In this document: one piece after another, positions 5,884 to 13,288 of the stretch
Layout of the letters: every line of letters starts with the position of its first letter
Numbering within the stretch: position 1 is the first letter of the stretch
Assembly (NCBI GenBank): GCA_937959375.1
Contig: CALGLS010000185.1
Location: 1 to 13,288, forward strand
From: an uncultured Saprospiraceae bacterium
GTDB taxonomy: Bacteria; Bacteroidota; Bacteroidia; Chitinophagales; Saprospiraceae
DNA: 13,288 nt
Direction: 5' to 3'
The notes under the pieces: model-generated
What the model saw: only the letters and a program-made list of their open reading frames with translations
The model's database searches: none
What the model was told of the DNA's origin: nothing
Made by a program: the position numbers and the translations under genes

Positions 5884-8800
5884 TTATTTCGATAAAATTG
5901 GAGCCTTTGCGCTACAACAGTCTGGGTCATTATAATCTATAAAGCCGTCTGTATCATTATCAATTCCATCCGAACAGATTTCAGCTAAACAAGGACCGAT
6001 CAAAGGATTTTGCCAATTATTGTTAACTGGTGCAATATAGACATTTGTAGAAACCAAACCACTTCCACCAACAGATGGAATTCCTGTTCCAGCAATTCCA
6101 TCATTATCAGCATCTGGAATACCTTCTTCTTCGGCATCAAAGCAACCATCTCCATCGGCATCTAATGTATAAGCATCATAACTACCAATAGGAATACTTT
6201 CACTATTTGCAACAAGATAATTAATTATATCACTATCTATAGATGTTTCTAATGCATCAAACAAGCCGTTGGTTCCGAATAAAACTGGAGCACCGTCAAT
6301 GATGCCATCTCCATCAACATCAACTGCACTATGACCTGCTTCATCTAAATCATATATCCCATCGTTGTCACTATCCAAATCGAGAGAATCTGGAATATTA
6401 TCTCCATCTGTATCAATCACTCTTTCACAATCTAAAACCGAAAAGGTGAGATCTCCAGAATTGTTAGCCGAACCAGCATCTGCAAAAAAGGCATACAAGT
6501 CACCGTCAACAGCGGCACTTATTGTAATAGCTGATGTAACTGAAAATAAAGGTTCTATCAATACATCAATTCCAGCATCATAAATTCCATTACCGTTTAC
6601 ATCAATTAATCCTATGTACCAAAGTTCATGTTGATAATCTGTGGCAGTCAGATTTGCGCTCGGTATATTTATAGGTGGTGCGGGACCTCCTAAATAAGCG
6701 CCGCCTACTGTATATCTATTCCCATCCAAATCTTTCATCATAGCACCAAAGTTTGTTAGAATTAGATTTTGACCATCATAAGGTCCTCCACTAACTGTTG
6801 TTGTTCCCAATGTAGAAGACAACACATCAAAAGTATAAGTATGATCTGTTGAAATACTTATACCCATATCTATCCATGTTGCGGAAGTGGCAATAATTGC
6901 TGAAGAAGGAGAAAGGCTTGAACACACCATCCCTTCCTCGCTATCAGGAATTCCATCATTATCATCATCTAAATCACACAAGTCAATGACACCGTCTCCA
7001 TCATTATCGGTACCAACTGCACAAATATCAAAAACAAATCCGGCATCCCATGTATTATCAAAATCACCATTTACTAAAGTAAAAACTTCAGAAACACCAA
7101 GAGCATCTAGGTCAGAGTCGTTGGGATCACTTGTTCCGGTAGGTCCTAAATTAGTATAACTATAGGATGCACTAGGCAATATCGCTTCAATAAAATAGTC
7201 ACCTGCTGGCAAATTATCAAAGAAGTAATAACCAGGGTTGCCCTGAAGGTCAGACTGGGTAAGCATTGTTGCAAATACTACCATAGGGTTTGAATTTTCA
7301 TAAAGATTAACAACAATGTTGTTCAATCCATAACTCTCTACTTCATTCTGAAGGCCATCTTCATTGTCATCAGTCCAAACATATCCTCCTAATGCAGCTG
7401 CACTAGCAGGTCCAAGTAACCCAAGATCCCATGAGTAATCTAACTCTAGTTCAGTTAGTGTAGTAATAGGCATCTTGGCCACGATTGAATCATTATTTAT
7501 TACAGGTAGTCCGTCAGAATCTATGCTCGGATCTCCTCCTTGATTAGCTGTTGTTATTTGATAACTCCCTGTGTTATGAAAAATAGCGTAATAATCACCT
7601 GTAGATAGAAACGGGAATAAATAGTAACCACCATCTGCCGTTAAAGTAAAATTAACAAAGGTATCTTGTGAGATATTTTGAATACCATCTCCATTATCTT
7701 TGTAAAGATCAACTCGAATATTATCTATTCCGAATTCGCCGCCATCTTGCAATCCATTTGCGTTTGCATCATTCCATACAAAATCACCATAAACTGCTGG
7801 AATTTGCTCACTAACAAGCATCCCTACTTTGATTGGTTCGCCTGGTGGCAACGGCGTCCCATTATCTTGGCGACTAGCAATATATCCAAACGAATTCCAA
7901 GCTATTGAATCGGGAACAGCACCTATGGTATTGAGTACACCTACCGGGACCCTCATTGGCCATTCTAATAAAATTGAATCGCCAGGGTTTAAAATGTTAG
8001 TCCCAAAATCAAACTTTAACGATTGTACTGAAGCAATATCAGTAGGTGGGATTGTTGTCCATGCTGGAATATCACATCCGACTGGACCAGAAGGAACTAT
8101 TCCTTCTACGCTACGACAAGGGTTATTTTCTGTGCTATAGTAAACGGTTACTCCTGAAGGTGCAGTGACAGGACCTACCAAATTGGGACGCCACCTAGAA
8201 TCACGATTAACTAAAGTAACAACACTACTATCATTAGGTGCTGGTAGTATATCGATTACAACGATATCTGTCATATCAACTGTTCCTTTATTCCTTACAA
8301 TGAGTTGATAATCAGCAATCCCTCCAGGCAAAGTACTACCCGTATTTGGATATTTTGTCCAAGTAGAGTCCAATTGCCCTTTTACAAGCTTTTCAGATTC
8401 TAGAGAAACCAATTCTACAATACTAATCCCTATTTGTCCTCGGCAAAAGGTTTCCGATAAATCGGAATCACCGTCTAAATCGTAGATATCTGGGTCACTT
8501 GTTCCTAAACAAGCTCCAATATTATCTGCGTCAATCCAAAACTGATTATAGAATGAAGGCGAACCATTTGAAACGACCTCTGGCATCGTAACATCGAAGT
8601 CTATTACAACTCTTTCCCCAGGTGGTATTTTAATAGCCGTCCCTCCTGACCATTCCCATTTTAAAAGCTCTCTTCCTGTTCCATTATAATCAGCAGTATA
8701 TGTAAAAACCGGATCTGGAAAACCGGGGATGTTCCCCCACGCAGGTAAAGACCAAGTTCCTCCCTGATAAGTTACTCCCTGCGGCAATAAATCGTATACT

Positions 8801-10377
8801 ATGGGGTTTTCCAATGAATCTCCAGCGCCCCATTCATTCCGAACACTAAGTTGAAATGTTTCGGTATCACTGGGACTTAAGACTCCTCCAACCCGAGATT
8901 TTACTGGGTTTAGGTTACCGCCACTTACTGTAGGCAATATATTGTAATCAATACAAGAACCAACATCATAAGGAATTCCCCCTCCTTGGTATCCTGATCC
9001 ATAACAATTTGTATAAGTACCAGCAGCTGCATTTAACATTACGTCAAAGTCTAATACTACATCATAGTATCCACCTGATGATATTGGCATTGCATCAGGA
9101 CCAAACTCCCATCGAATTACGGTTATATATTCACCTACTGCTAATCCAAAACTTGAAACATCTTCTTGTGTCCCATCTTCACCTATCCAGTTAATATGTG
9201 GAGAGCCTGGTGTTGTGACCCAAGTACTATTTAAATTGGTTTGATATCTAATAGTCAAATCAATATTGGCAGGAAAATTATAATAATGTGCTCCTAAACC
9301 AATAGCCGTAATTTCTATTCCTAAAGGAATACTATCTTCTAAGTAAAAACTATCAAGAGATATATTAGAATTGTTATCCCAATCCATATAAAAAGCACCT
9401 GATGCTCCTGGATAAAAACTCCCTTGCGAAACACTTTTTTCTGTAGAAATATTGACTTCTTGATTATTAATAACGTGGTTTATATCAAGATCTTCTTTGA
9501 CCTCCAATTCACCTATAGGAGTATAATAAACGGCTGCATTATTAGTAATCGTTTGTCCAAGTGAAAAGGTGGTACTAGGATATACTAAAAATACAGTGTA
9601 ATACATACACTGTCCTGGTTTGATGGTATCTGTAGTCCAGGTTACGGTATGACTTGCAGCATCATACAAACCTCCGTTTGATGAATACACATGATTTGTT
9701 CCTGAAGGCAAAGTATCTATAACAGTAACATTTGTAGCCGTAAGCGTTCCAGCAGGGTCAGCACTATATGCCGGATTACAAAACTCAATAACATAGGCAG
9801 TATTTTCATCCAAAACGGTTCCCGCTTCTAAAAACTTTCTTTTAAATGAGTTATCAGCTGCGACCGCTGTTGCATCAACAGAGTTACTGTTTTCTACTGA
9901 AGCGTTAGTTGCATCAATAGTTGCCACATTGGTAGCTACGGTTCCATTTGGTGTACTACCATTTGGAAATCGAACAACGATTTGTACTTCGCCTGTTGTT
10001 CCGGCAAGTATAGAACCTATAAAGTTAAAAGTAACGGTATGTGTACCTGAATCGTATGATTCATTAGTGGTATGAGCGGAGCCAGAAACGCTGACAAATT
10101 CTACTTCAGGCGGCAAGGGATCGGTAATAAAAGTACCTAAACAGTCATCTGTAGTACCTGAACAACTGTATTGTAATGTGTAAATAAAATCTTCGCCCGT
10201 AACTGGAGTTGGGTTGGATACTAGCTTTGTTAAAGTCAAATTAGCAACAAGCGTCGATTTATCTACCTCATTTACAGACTCAAGAATCACAACATTATGA
10301 AACAGCCATATTGAAAAAATCAATAGTGGTATAAATGAGATATATACTATGTCTGTTCTGTTGTTCTTGCCTAACAA
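5884..10377 (-). CDS. Large secreted protein with DUF11-type repeats, SdrD B-like and calcium-binding repeats
   Basis: This is probably a surface-displayed or released adhesin-like protein; the exact function is unknown. Residues 10-33 are hydrophobic after K4-R7, resembling a signal peptide or anchor with no obvious cleavage box. About 46-835 contain five DUF11-like beta domains (near 46-170, 175-300, 307-475, 478-650 and 655-835), with motifs such as VTVIDTLPSG, IVYDLLPQGVTY and VVIDILPAP. Two SdrD B-like domains follow: 862-990 (YGDFVWNDANANGLQDGGE) and 997-1117 (GGYVWTDDNEDGLQNEVE). Acidic DxDGDG repeats, TSP3-like and likely calcium-binding, lie at 1123-1148, 1322-1362 and 1406-1429, interrupted by an unrecognised beta-rich insert (1150-1318). 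The motif SDGIDNDTDGFIDYNDPDC is at 1469-1487, and the protein ends ten residues later. No type IX sorting domain or LPxTG is visible, which is odd for this architecture. The start is TTG (10375-10377). An in-frame TAA lies two codons upstream, and the next Met is residue 258. Confidence 0.85.
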   Translation of the reverse strand: MLGKNNRTDIVYISFIPLLIFSIWLFHNVVILESVNEVDKSTLVANLTLTKLVSNPTPVTGEDFIYTLQYSCSGTTDDCLGTFITDPLPPEVEFVSVSGSAHTTNESYDSGTHTVTFNFIGSILAGTTGEVQIVVRFPNGSTPNGTVATNVATIDATNASVENSNSVDATAVAADNSFKRKFLEAGTVLDENTAYVIEFCNPAYSADPAGTLTATNVTVIDTLPSGTNHVYSSNGGLYDAASHTVTWTTDTIKPGQCMYYTVFLVYPSTTFSLGQTITNNAAVYYTPIGELEVKEDLDINHVINNQEVNISTEKSVSQGSFYPGASGAFYMDWDNNSNISLDSFYLEDSIPLGIEITAIGLGAHYYNFPANIDLTIRYQTNLNSTWVTTPGSPHINWIGEDGTQEDVSSFGLAVGEYITVIRWEFGPDAMPISSGGYYDVVLDFDVMLNAAAGTYTNCYGSGYQGGGIPYDVGSCIDYNILPTVSGGNLNPVKSRVGGVLSPSDTETFQLSVRNEWGAGDSLENPIVYDLLPQGVTYQGGTWSLPAWGNIPGFPDPVFTYTADYNGTGRELLKWEWSGGTAIKIPPGERVVIDFDVTMPEVVSNGSPSFYNQFWIDADNIGACLGTSDPDIYDLDGDSDLSETFCRGQIGISIVELVSLESEKLVKGQLDSTWTKYPNTGSTLPGGIADYQLIVRNKGTVDMTDIVVIDILPAPNDSSVVTLVNRDSRWRPNLVGPVTAPSGVTVYYSTENNPCRSVEGIVPSGPVGCDIPAWTTIPPTDIASVQSLKFDFGTNILNPGDSILLEWPMRVPVGVLNTIGAVPDSIAWNSFGYIASRQDNGTPLPPGEPIKVGMLVSEQIPAVYGDFVWNDANANGLQDGGEFGIDNIRVDLYKDNGDGIQNISQDTFVNFTLTADGGYYLFPFLSTGDYYAIFHNTGSYQITTANQGGDPSIDSDGLPVINNDSIVAKMPITTLTELELDYSWDLGLLGPASAAALGGYVWTDDNEDGLQNEVESYGLNNIVVNLYENSNPMVVFATMLTQSDLQGNPGYYFFDNLPAGDYFIEAILPSASYSYTNLGPTGTSDPNDSDLDALGVSEVFTLVNGDFDNTWDAGFVFDICAVGTDNDGDGVIDLCDLDDDNDGIPDSEEGMVCSSLSPSSAIIATSATWIDMGISISTDHTYTFDVLSSTLGTTTVSGGPYDGQNLILTNFGAMMKDLDGNRYTVGGAYLGGPAPPINIPSANLTATDYQHELWYIGLIDVNGNGIYDAGIDVLIEPLFSVTSAITISAAVDGDLYAFFADAGSANNSGDLTFSVLDCERVIDTDGDNIPDSLDLDSDNDGIYDLDEAGHSAVDVDGDGIIDGAPVLFGTNGLFDALETSIDSDIINYLVANSESIPIGSYDAYTLDADGDGCFDAEEEGIPDADNDGIAGTGIPSVGGSGLVSTNVYIAPVNNNWQNPLIGPCLAEICSDGIDNDTDGFIDYNDPDCCSAKAPILSK

Positions 10378-10380
10378 AAT

Positions 10381-10410
10381 TTAGTCTTTAGAGCACATGT
10401 ACAAATACAT
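10381..10410 (-). other. Nine-codon mini-ORF directly upstream of the TTG start, same frame
   Basis: On the minus strand ATG at 10408-10410 begins MYLYMCSKD and ends in TAA at 10381-10383. The next codons in the same frame are ATT and then the TTG taken as the start of the large surface gene. It could be a short leader peptide whose termination feeds re-initiation at ATT/TTG, a remnant of a longer N-terminus closed by a nonsense change, or chance. No ribosome binding site is visible for either start. Confidence 0.25.
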
Positions 10411-10783
10411 TTTTAGAATATCATAATTTATAGCAACAAGGAATTAGTCTATACTTCTAGGCTAGGGATTCTAAAATAAATGGCTCTTGGTCTTAATCGA
10501 GGTTATACAATTAGGTATTATGAGTAATACTTCGAGCAAACAATTGTGGCAATAACTAGAATCAAGAAGGAATTAGGTTAAAAATTAACCATTTTACAAG
10601 AAAACCATCTGTAAAAATGAAATACTCGGGATGTCGTCTACAATACCTAATATTACCACTAAAAAAAACAGACAATTACTGTTCCAAAGGTTTAGAATAA
10701 TAGTAAACAGTGATTATTATTTTTAACAGATAACACTAACAGAGCAACAAGGATTACCACAAAGAAGAAATATGAATGTCTCT

Positions 10784-10822
10784 AAAAAAAGAAAAGCAGC
10801 ATCGAATATTCGATGCTGCTTT
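10784..10822 (-). terminator. Intrinsic terminator of hppA
   Basis: A perfect 15-bp palindromic stem (10793-10807 with 10808-10822, core GCAGCATCGAAT / ATTCGATGCTGC) lies 36 bases beyond the hppA stop. On the minus strand it is followed by TCTTTTTTT (through the A-run at 10784-10790). The plus strand also shows a partial T-run (TTTCTTTT), but no plus-strand gene lies upstream. With no unpaired loop bases, the hairpin must open a few central A/T pairs. Confidence 0.85.
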
Positions 10823-10857
10823 CTTTTAAGGGGTTTATTATTGAGTAGTACTCAAAA

Positions 10858-13131
10858 TTATTTTTCTTCTTTTCTTATATCATAAGCATCACTTAATGAC
10901 TTATCAGCCTCTTGTTCCATGATAATTTCTTTTGAATCGATACCATCAATTGAGCCGTGACCAGAACCAATAGTATGACCTCCCAAGATTGGAGCAATAG
11001 CCAAACCGATTAAACAAGTCAACTTAATAAGGATGTTCATTGAAGGACCAGAAGTATCTTTGAATGGGTCACCAACTGTATCTCCAGTTACTGCTGCTTT
11101 GTGTGCTTCAGAACCTTTGTAAGTCATTACACCATCAATCATAACTCCAGCTTCGAATGACTTCTTAGCGTTGTCCCAAGCACCACCTGCGTTATTTTGA
11201 AAAATAGCCCAAAGTACACCAGATACAGTTACACCCGCCATGTATGCACCTAAAGGTTCAGCTCCCATAAAGAAACCAACTAGCAATGGCGTAATAATAG
11301 TAATTGCACCAGGCAGCATCATTTCTCTTAATGCAGCATTCGTTGAAATCTCAACACACTTTCCATATTCTGGCTTCCCAGTTCCTTCCATGATACCAGG
11401 AATTTCTTTGAACTGACGACGAACTTCTTTTACCATCTCCATTGCTGCTTTTCCAACTGAGGCCATTGCCAAAGCAGAAAATACAACTGGAATCATAGCT
11501 CCTACAAAAAGTGCAGCTAAAACATTCGCTTTAAAAATATTGATACCATCAATTCCCGTGAAAGTAACGTAGGCAGCAAATAAAGCCAATGCAGTCAAAG
11601 CCGCAGAAGCAATAGCAAAACCTTTTCCTACTGCAGCAGTAGTGTTACCAACTGAATCTAAAATATCTGTACGCTCACGTACGATGTCTGGAAGCTCACT
11701 CATCTCTGCAATACCACCTGCGTTATCTGCGATGGGTCCAAATGCATCAATTGCCAACTGCATAGCGGTAGTCGCCATCATAGCAGATGCTGCAATTGCT
11801 ACACCGTAGAAACCAGCCAAACTATAAGTTCCCCAAATTGCTCCAGCAAAAATCAAAATTGGCCATGCTGTAGAAATCATACCTGTTGACAAACCAGCAA
11901 TAATATTAGTAGCTGCACCCGTTGCAGATTTTTCTACGATATCAAGAATTGGCTTCTTACCTAAACCAGTATAGTATTCCGTTATCATTGAAATGGCTGC
12001 TCCTACGAACAAACCAACTAGTACAGAGTAAAACACATTCATACTTGGAATCAATCGAGCCTCTTCACCAAAGAAAGCCATGCTCATTGTTTCAGGAAGC
12101 ATCCATTTGATCAAACCAAAACAAGCAACTGCTGTTAGAATGATCGAAATCCAGTTACCTCTATTTAAAGCAGCTTGTACTTCAGGTTCTTTTGAATCAT
12201 CTTTAGCCGTAATAAAAAGTGTACCGATGATTGAGAATATAATTCCCAAAGCAGCAATTACCATTGGCAACAAGATAGGACCGATTCCACCGAAACCATC
12301 GTCGAGAATAGAGCCACCTGCGTTTCCGATATCTCTGATTACATAATTACCTAGTACCATTGCAGCCAATACTGTTGCTACATACGAACCAAAAAGATCG
12401 GCTCCCATACCTGCAACATCACCTACATTGTCACCTACATTATCTGCAATCGTTGCAGGGTTACGAGGATCATCTTCAGGAATACCTGCTTCCACTTTAC
12501 CTACAAGGTCAGCTCCTACATCGGCAGCTTTGGTATAGATACCACCACCAACACGAGCAAACAAAGCGATTGATTCTGCACCTAATGAGAATCCAGCAAG
12601 TGTTTCAAGTAGAATCGTCATTTGGTTTACACCATCTGCTCCCCAAACACCATTCATACGCCACGTATATAGTATAGCGAATAAAGTACTTAAGCCAAAT
12701 ACCGCTAATCCAGCAACACCAAGTCCCATTACAGTTCCACCTTTAAAGGCTACTTGCAATGCTTTTGACAAGCTAGTTCTCGCAGCTTCTGTCGTTCTTA
12801 CGTTTGCATTCGTTGCTACTTTCATACCGAGGTATCCTGCTAATGCAGAAAAGAAAGCCCCTATTACAAAAGCAATTACGATGAACCAGTGAGTAGATTC
12901 AACAAATACTGACAAAGCACCTAAAGCTGCACCAGCAATTACTACAAAAACGACAAGCATTCTATATTCTGCTTTTAAAAATGACATCGCTCCTTCTTGG
13001 ATATGCGTTGCAATCCCTTGCATTTTTTCGTTCCCGGCATCTTGTTTTGATACCCAAGCATTCAGATATGCCATGTATAGCAATCCGACAATCCCAAAAA
13101 GGGGTAAAATCATGATAAGTTTATCGCCCAT
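10858..13131 (-). CDS. hppA: Membrane-bound, K+-dependent ion-pumping pyrophosphatase (probably H+)
   Basis: This inner-membrane homodimeric pump hydrolyses pyrophosphate and exports H+ (or Na+), recovering energy from biosynthetic PPi. At 757 residues with about 16 hydrophobic segments it is full length. The catalytic loop after helix 5 is intact: DVGADLVGKVE at 204-214, EDDPRNPATIADNVGDNVGD at 219-238. So are GPIADNAGGIAEMSE (465-479), NNAGGAWDNAKK (646-657) and GDTVGDPFKDTSGPS (683-697). GNTTAAVGKG at 495-504 has Ala at 499 and Gly at 502, where K+-independent enzymes have Lys and Thr, so K+ dependence is expected. The ion-gate glutamate is unusual: the helix-6 positions are G248 (Glu in Na+ pumps, DLFESY) and A252 (Glu in plant-type H+ pumps), while helix 5 carries E186 in GAESIALF, where most relatives have Ser. 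This matches the Flavobacterium johnsoniae type, known as an H+ pump. ATG 13129-13131 is chosen; M7 is an alternative. It has its own promoter candidate and terminator. Confidence 0.96.
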   Translation of the reverse strand: MGDKLIMILPLFGIVGLLYMAYLNAWVSKQDAGNEKMQGIATHIQEGAMSFLKAEYRMLVVFVVIAGAALGALSVFVESTHWFIVIAFVIGAFFSALAGYLGMKVATNANVRTTEAARTSLSKALQVAFKGGTVMGLGVAGLAVFGLSTLFAILYTWRMNGVWGADGVNQMTILLETLAGFSLGAESIALFARVGGGIYTKAADVGADLVGKVEAGIPEDDPRNPATIADNVGDNVGDVAGMGADLFGSYVATVLAAMVLGNYVIRDIGNAGGSILDDGFGGIGPILLPMVIAALGIIFSIIGTLFITAKDDSKEPEVQAALNRGNWISIILTAVACFGLIKWMLPETMSMAFFGEEARLIPSMNVFYSVLVGLFVGAAISMITEYYTGLGKKPILDIVEKSATGAATNIIAGLSTGMISTAWPILIFAGAIWGTYSLAGFYGVAIAASAMMATTAMQLAIDAFGPIADNAGGIAEMSELPDIVRERTDILDSVGNTTAAVGKGFAIASAALTALALFAAYVTFTGIDGINIFKANVLAALFVGAMIPVVFSALAMASVGKAAMEMVKEVRRQFKEIPGIMEGTGKPEYGKCVEISTNAALREMMLPGAITIITPLLVGFFMGAEPLGAYMAGVTVSGVLWAIFQNNAGGAWDNAKKSFEAGVMIDGVMTYKGSEAHKAAVTGDTVGDPFKDTSGPSMNILIKLTCLIGLAIAPILGGHTIGSGHGSIDGIDSKEIIMEQEADKSLSDAYDIRKEEK

Positions 13132-13167
13132 TGTTATTTCGTTTAAATATTGGTTTACAAAATAAAG

Positions 13168-13194
13168 GCATCCGATTTTAATGGTTTCGGATGC
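13168..13194 (-). other. Hairpin in the presumed hppA leader
   Basis: GCATCCGA (13168-13175) pairs perfectly with TCGGATGC (13187-13194) around an 11-base loop. On the minus strand it is followed by CTTTATTTTG, a weak U-rich tail, and it lies 37 bases before the hppA ATG, downstream of the promoter candidate. On the plus strand it is followed by TCAGTAA and then eight or more Ts. It could be a leader attenuator or mRNA-stabilising hairpin, or a terminator of a gene beyond the window. Confidence 0.5.
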
Positions 13195-13216
13195 TCAGTA
13201 ATTTTTTTTAAGACGG

Positions 13217-13247
13217 CAAAAGTAACTGATTTTTAGCGTTTTGCCAA
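13217..13247 (-). promoter_or_regulatory. hppA: Bacteroidota-type promoter candidate for hppA
   Basis: On the minus strand TACTTTTG (13224-13217) is an exact match to the -7 consensus TAnnTTTG. TTG (13247-13245) lies 20 bases upstream, as expected for the -33 element of the Bacteroidota primary sigma factor. Transcription would begin near 13210, giving a leader of about 80 bases that includes the hairpin at 13168-13194. This is the only site in the window where both elements fit with normal spacing. Confidence 0.55.
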
Positions 13248-13288
13248 GTATATGAGGGGAATTTACATATTTGAGACCACCTTTGGCT

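Larger units (their letters stand above)
10378..10857. other. Intergenic region between the DUF11 gene and hppA
   Basis: These 480 bases carry no supported full gene. The hppA terminator lies at the right end (10784-10822). Small inverted repeats occur at 10515-10530 (GTATTA-TGAG-TAATAC) and 10576-10590 (GGTTAA-AAA-TTAACC). A one-mismatch -7 box for the DUF11 gene, TGTATTTG on the minus strand, lies at 10402-10409. The nearest upstream TTG is 24 bases away, longer than usual, so I do not call a promoter. The words AGCAACAAGGA and AAGGAATTAG each occur twice, which may be chance. Confidence 0.5.

Noticed and set aside
6365..8140. Plus-strand open frames of 70-103 codons inside the large surface gene
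   Set aside because: They are Ser/Pro-rich antisense shadows of the acidic and Thr/Ser-rich repeats on the other strand.
11922..12677. Three plus-strand open frames inside hppA, up to 105 codons
   Set aside because: The Leu/His/Gln-rich composition is typical of antisense shadows of a hydrophobic membrane protein gene, which is itself fully conserved in motif.

Overview
The window looks like chromosomal DNA of an AT-rich member of the Bacteroidota, most likely a marine Saprospira-type organism. This is inferred from four things: a very long secreted protein joining DUF11-type repeats, two SdrD B-like domains and calcium-binding DxDGDG repeats; a membrane pyrophosphatase of the type known from Flavobacterium; a Uup-type ABC-F ATPase with the AKNGSGKT Walker A variant; and the general absence of Shine-Dalgarno sequences before the starts. 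No phage, plasmid, insertion sequence, CRISPR array, tRNA or rRNA is visible.

Layout. Bases 1-510 are non-coding and hold a 12-bp inverted repeat. One plus-strand gene follows at 511-1005, a small exported TlpA/ResA-like thioredoxin. It converges on a run of four minus-strand genes: uup (1228-3108), prc (3433-5538), a 1497-residue DUF11/SdrD B/TSP3-like surface protein (5884-10377) and hppA (10858-13131). The convergent gap holds two strong hairpins, one able to stop transcription from both sides. Three of the five genes (the thioredoxin, prc and hppA) have a clear terminator just after their stop, and uup shares the bidirectional hairpin. The minus-strand genes therefore look mostly like separate transcription units, not an operon. 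Intergenic gaps are long, at 220-510 bases.

Working together. The genes share no obvious pathway. Three act outside the cytoplasm: the thioredoxin handles disulfides, Prc trims or degrades periplasmic proteins, and the large repeat protein is probably displayed or released at the surface. HppA uses pyrophosphate from biosynthesis to energise the membrane. Uup works in the cytoplasm on ribosomes or branched DNA.

Most notable points: (1) HppA lacks the usual ion-gate glutamate in helix 6 and carries one in helix 5 instead (E186). (2) Two hairpins, 34 of 38 bases identical, flank uup. (3) A 145-base imperfect inverted repeat, built partly from 9-10-base GGATT-rich units, lies just upstream of uup. 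(4) Two genes start with TTG, and the large surface gene has an in-frame nine-codon mini-ORF directly before its start. (5) The surface protein ends just after a DPDC motif with no recognisable secretion-system sorting domain. I see no multi-gene system that I would call new. The best candidates for undescribed biology are the non-coding repeat elements and the leader hairpin of hppA.
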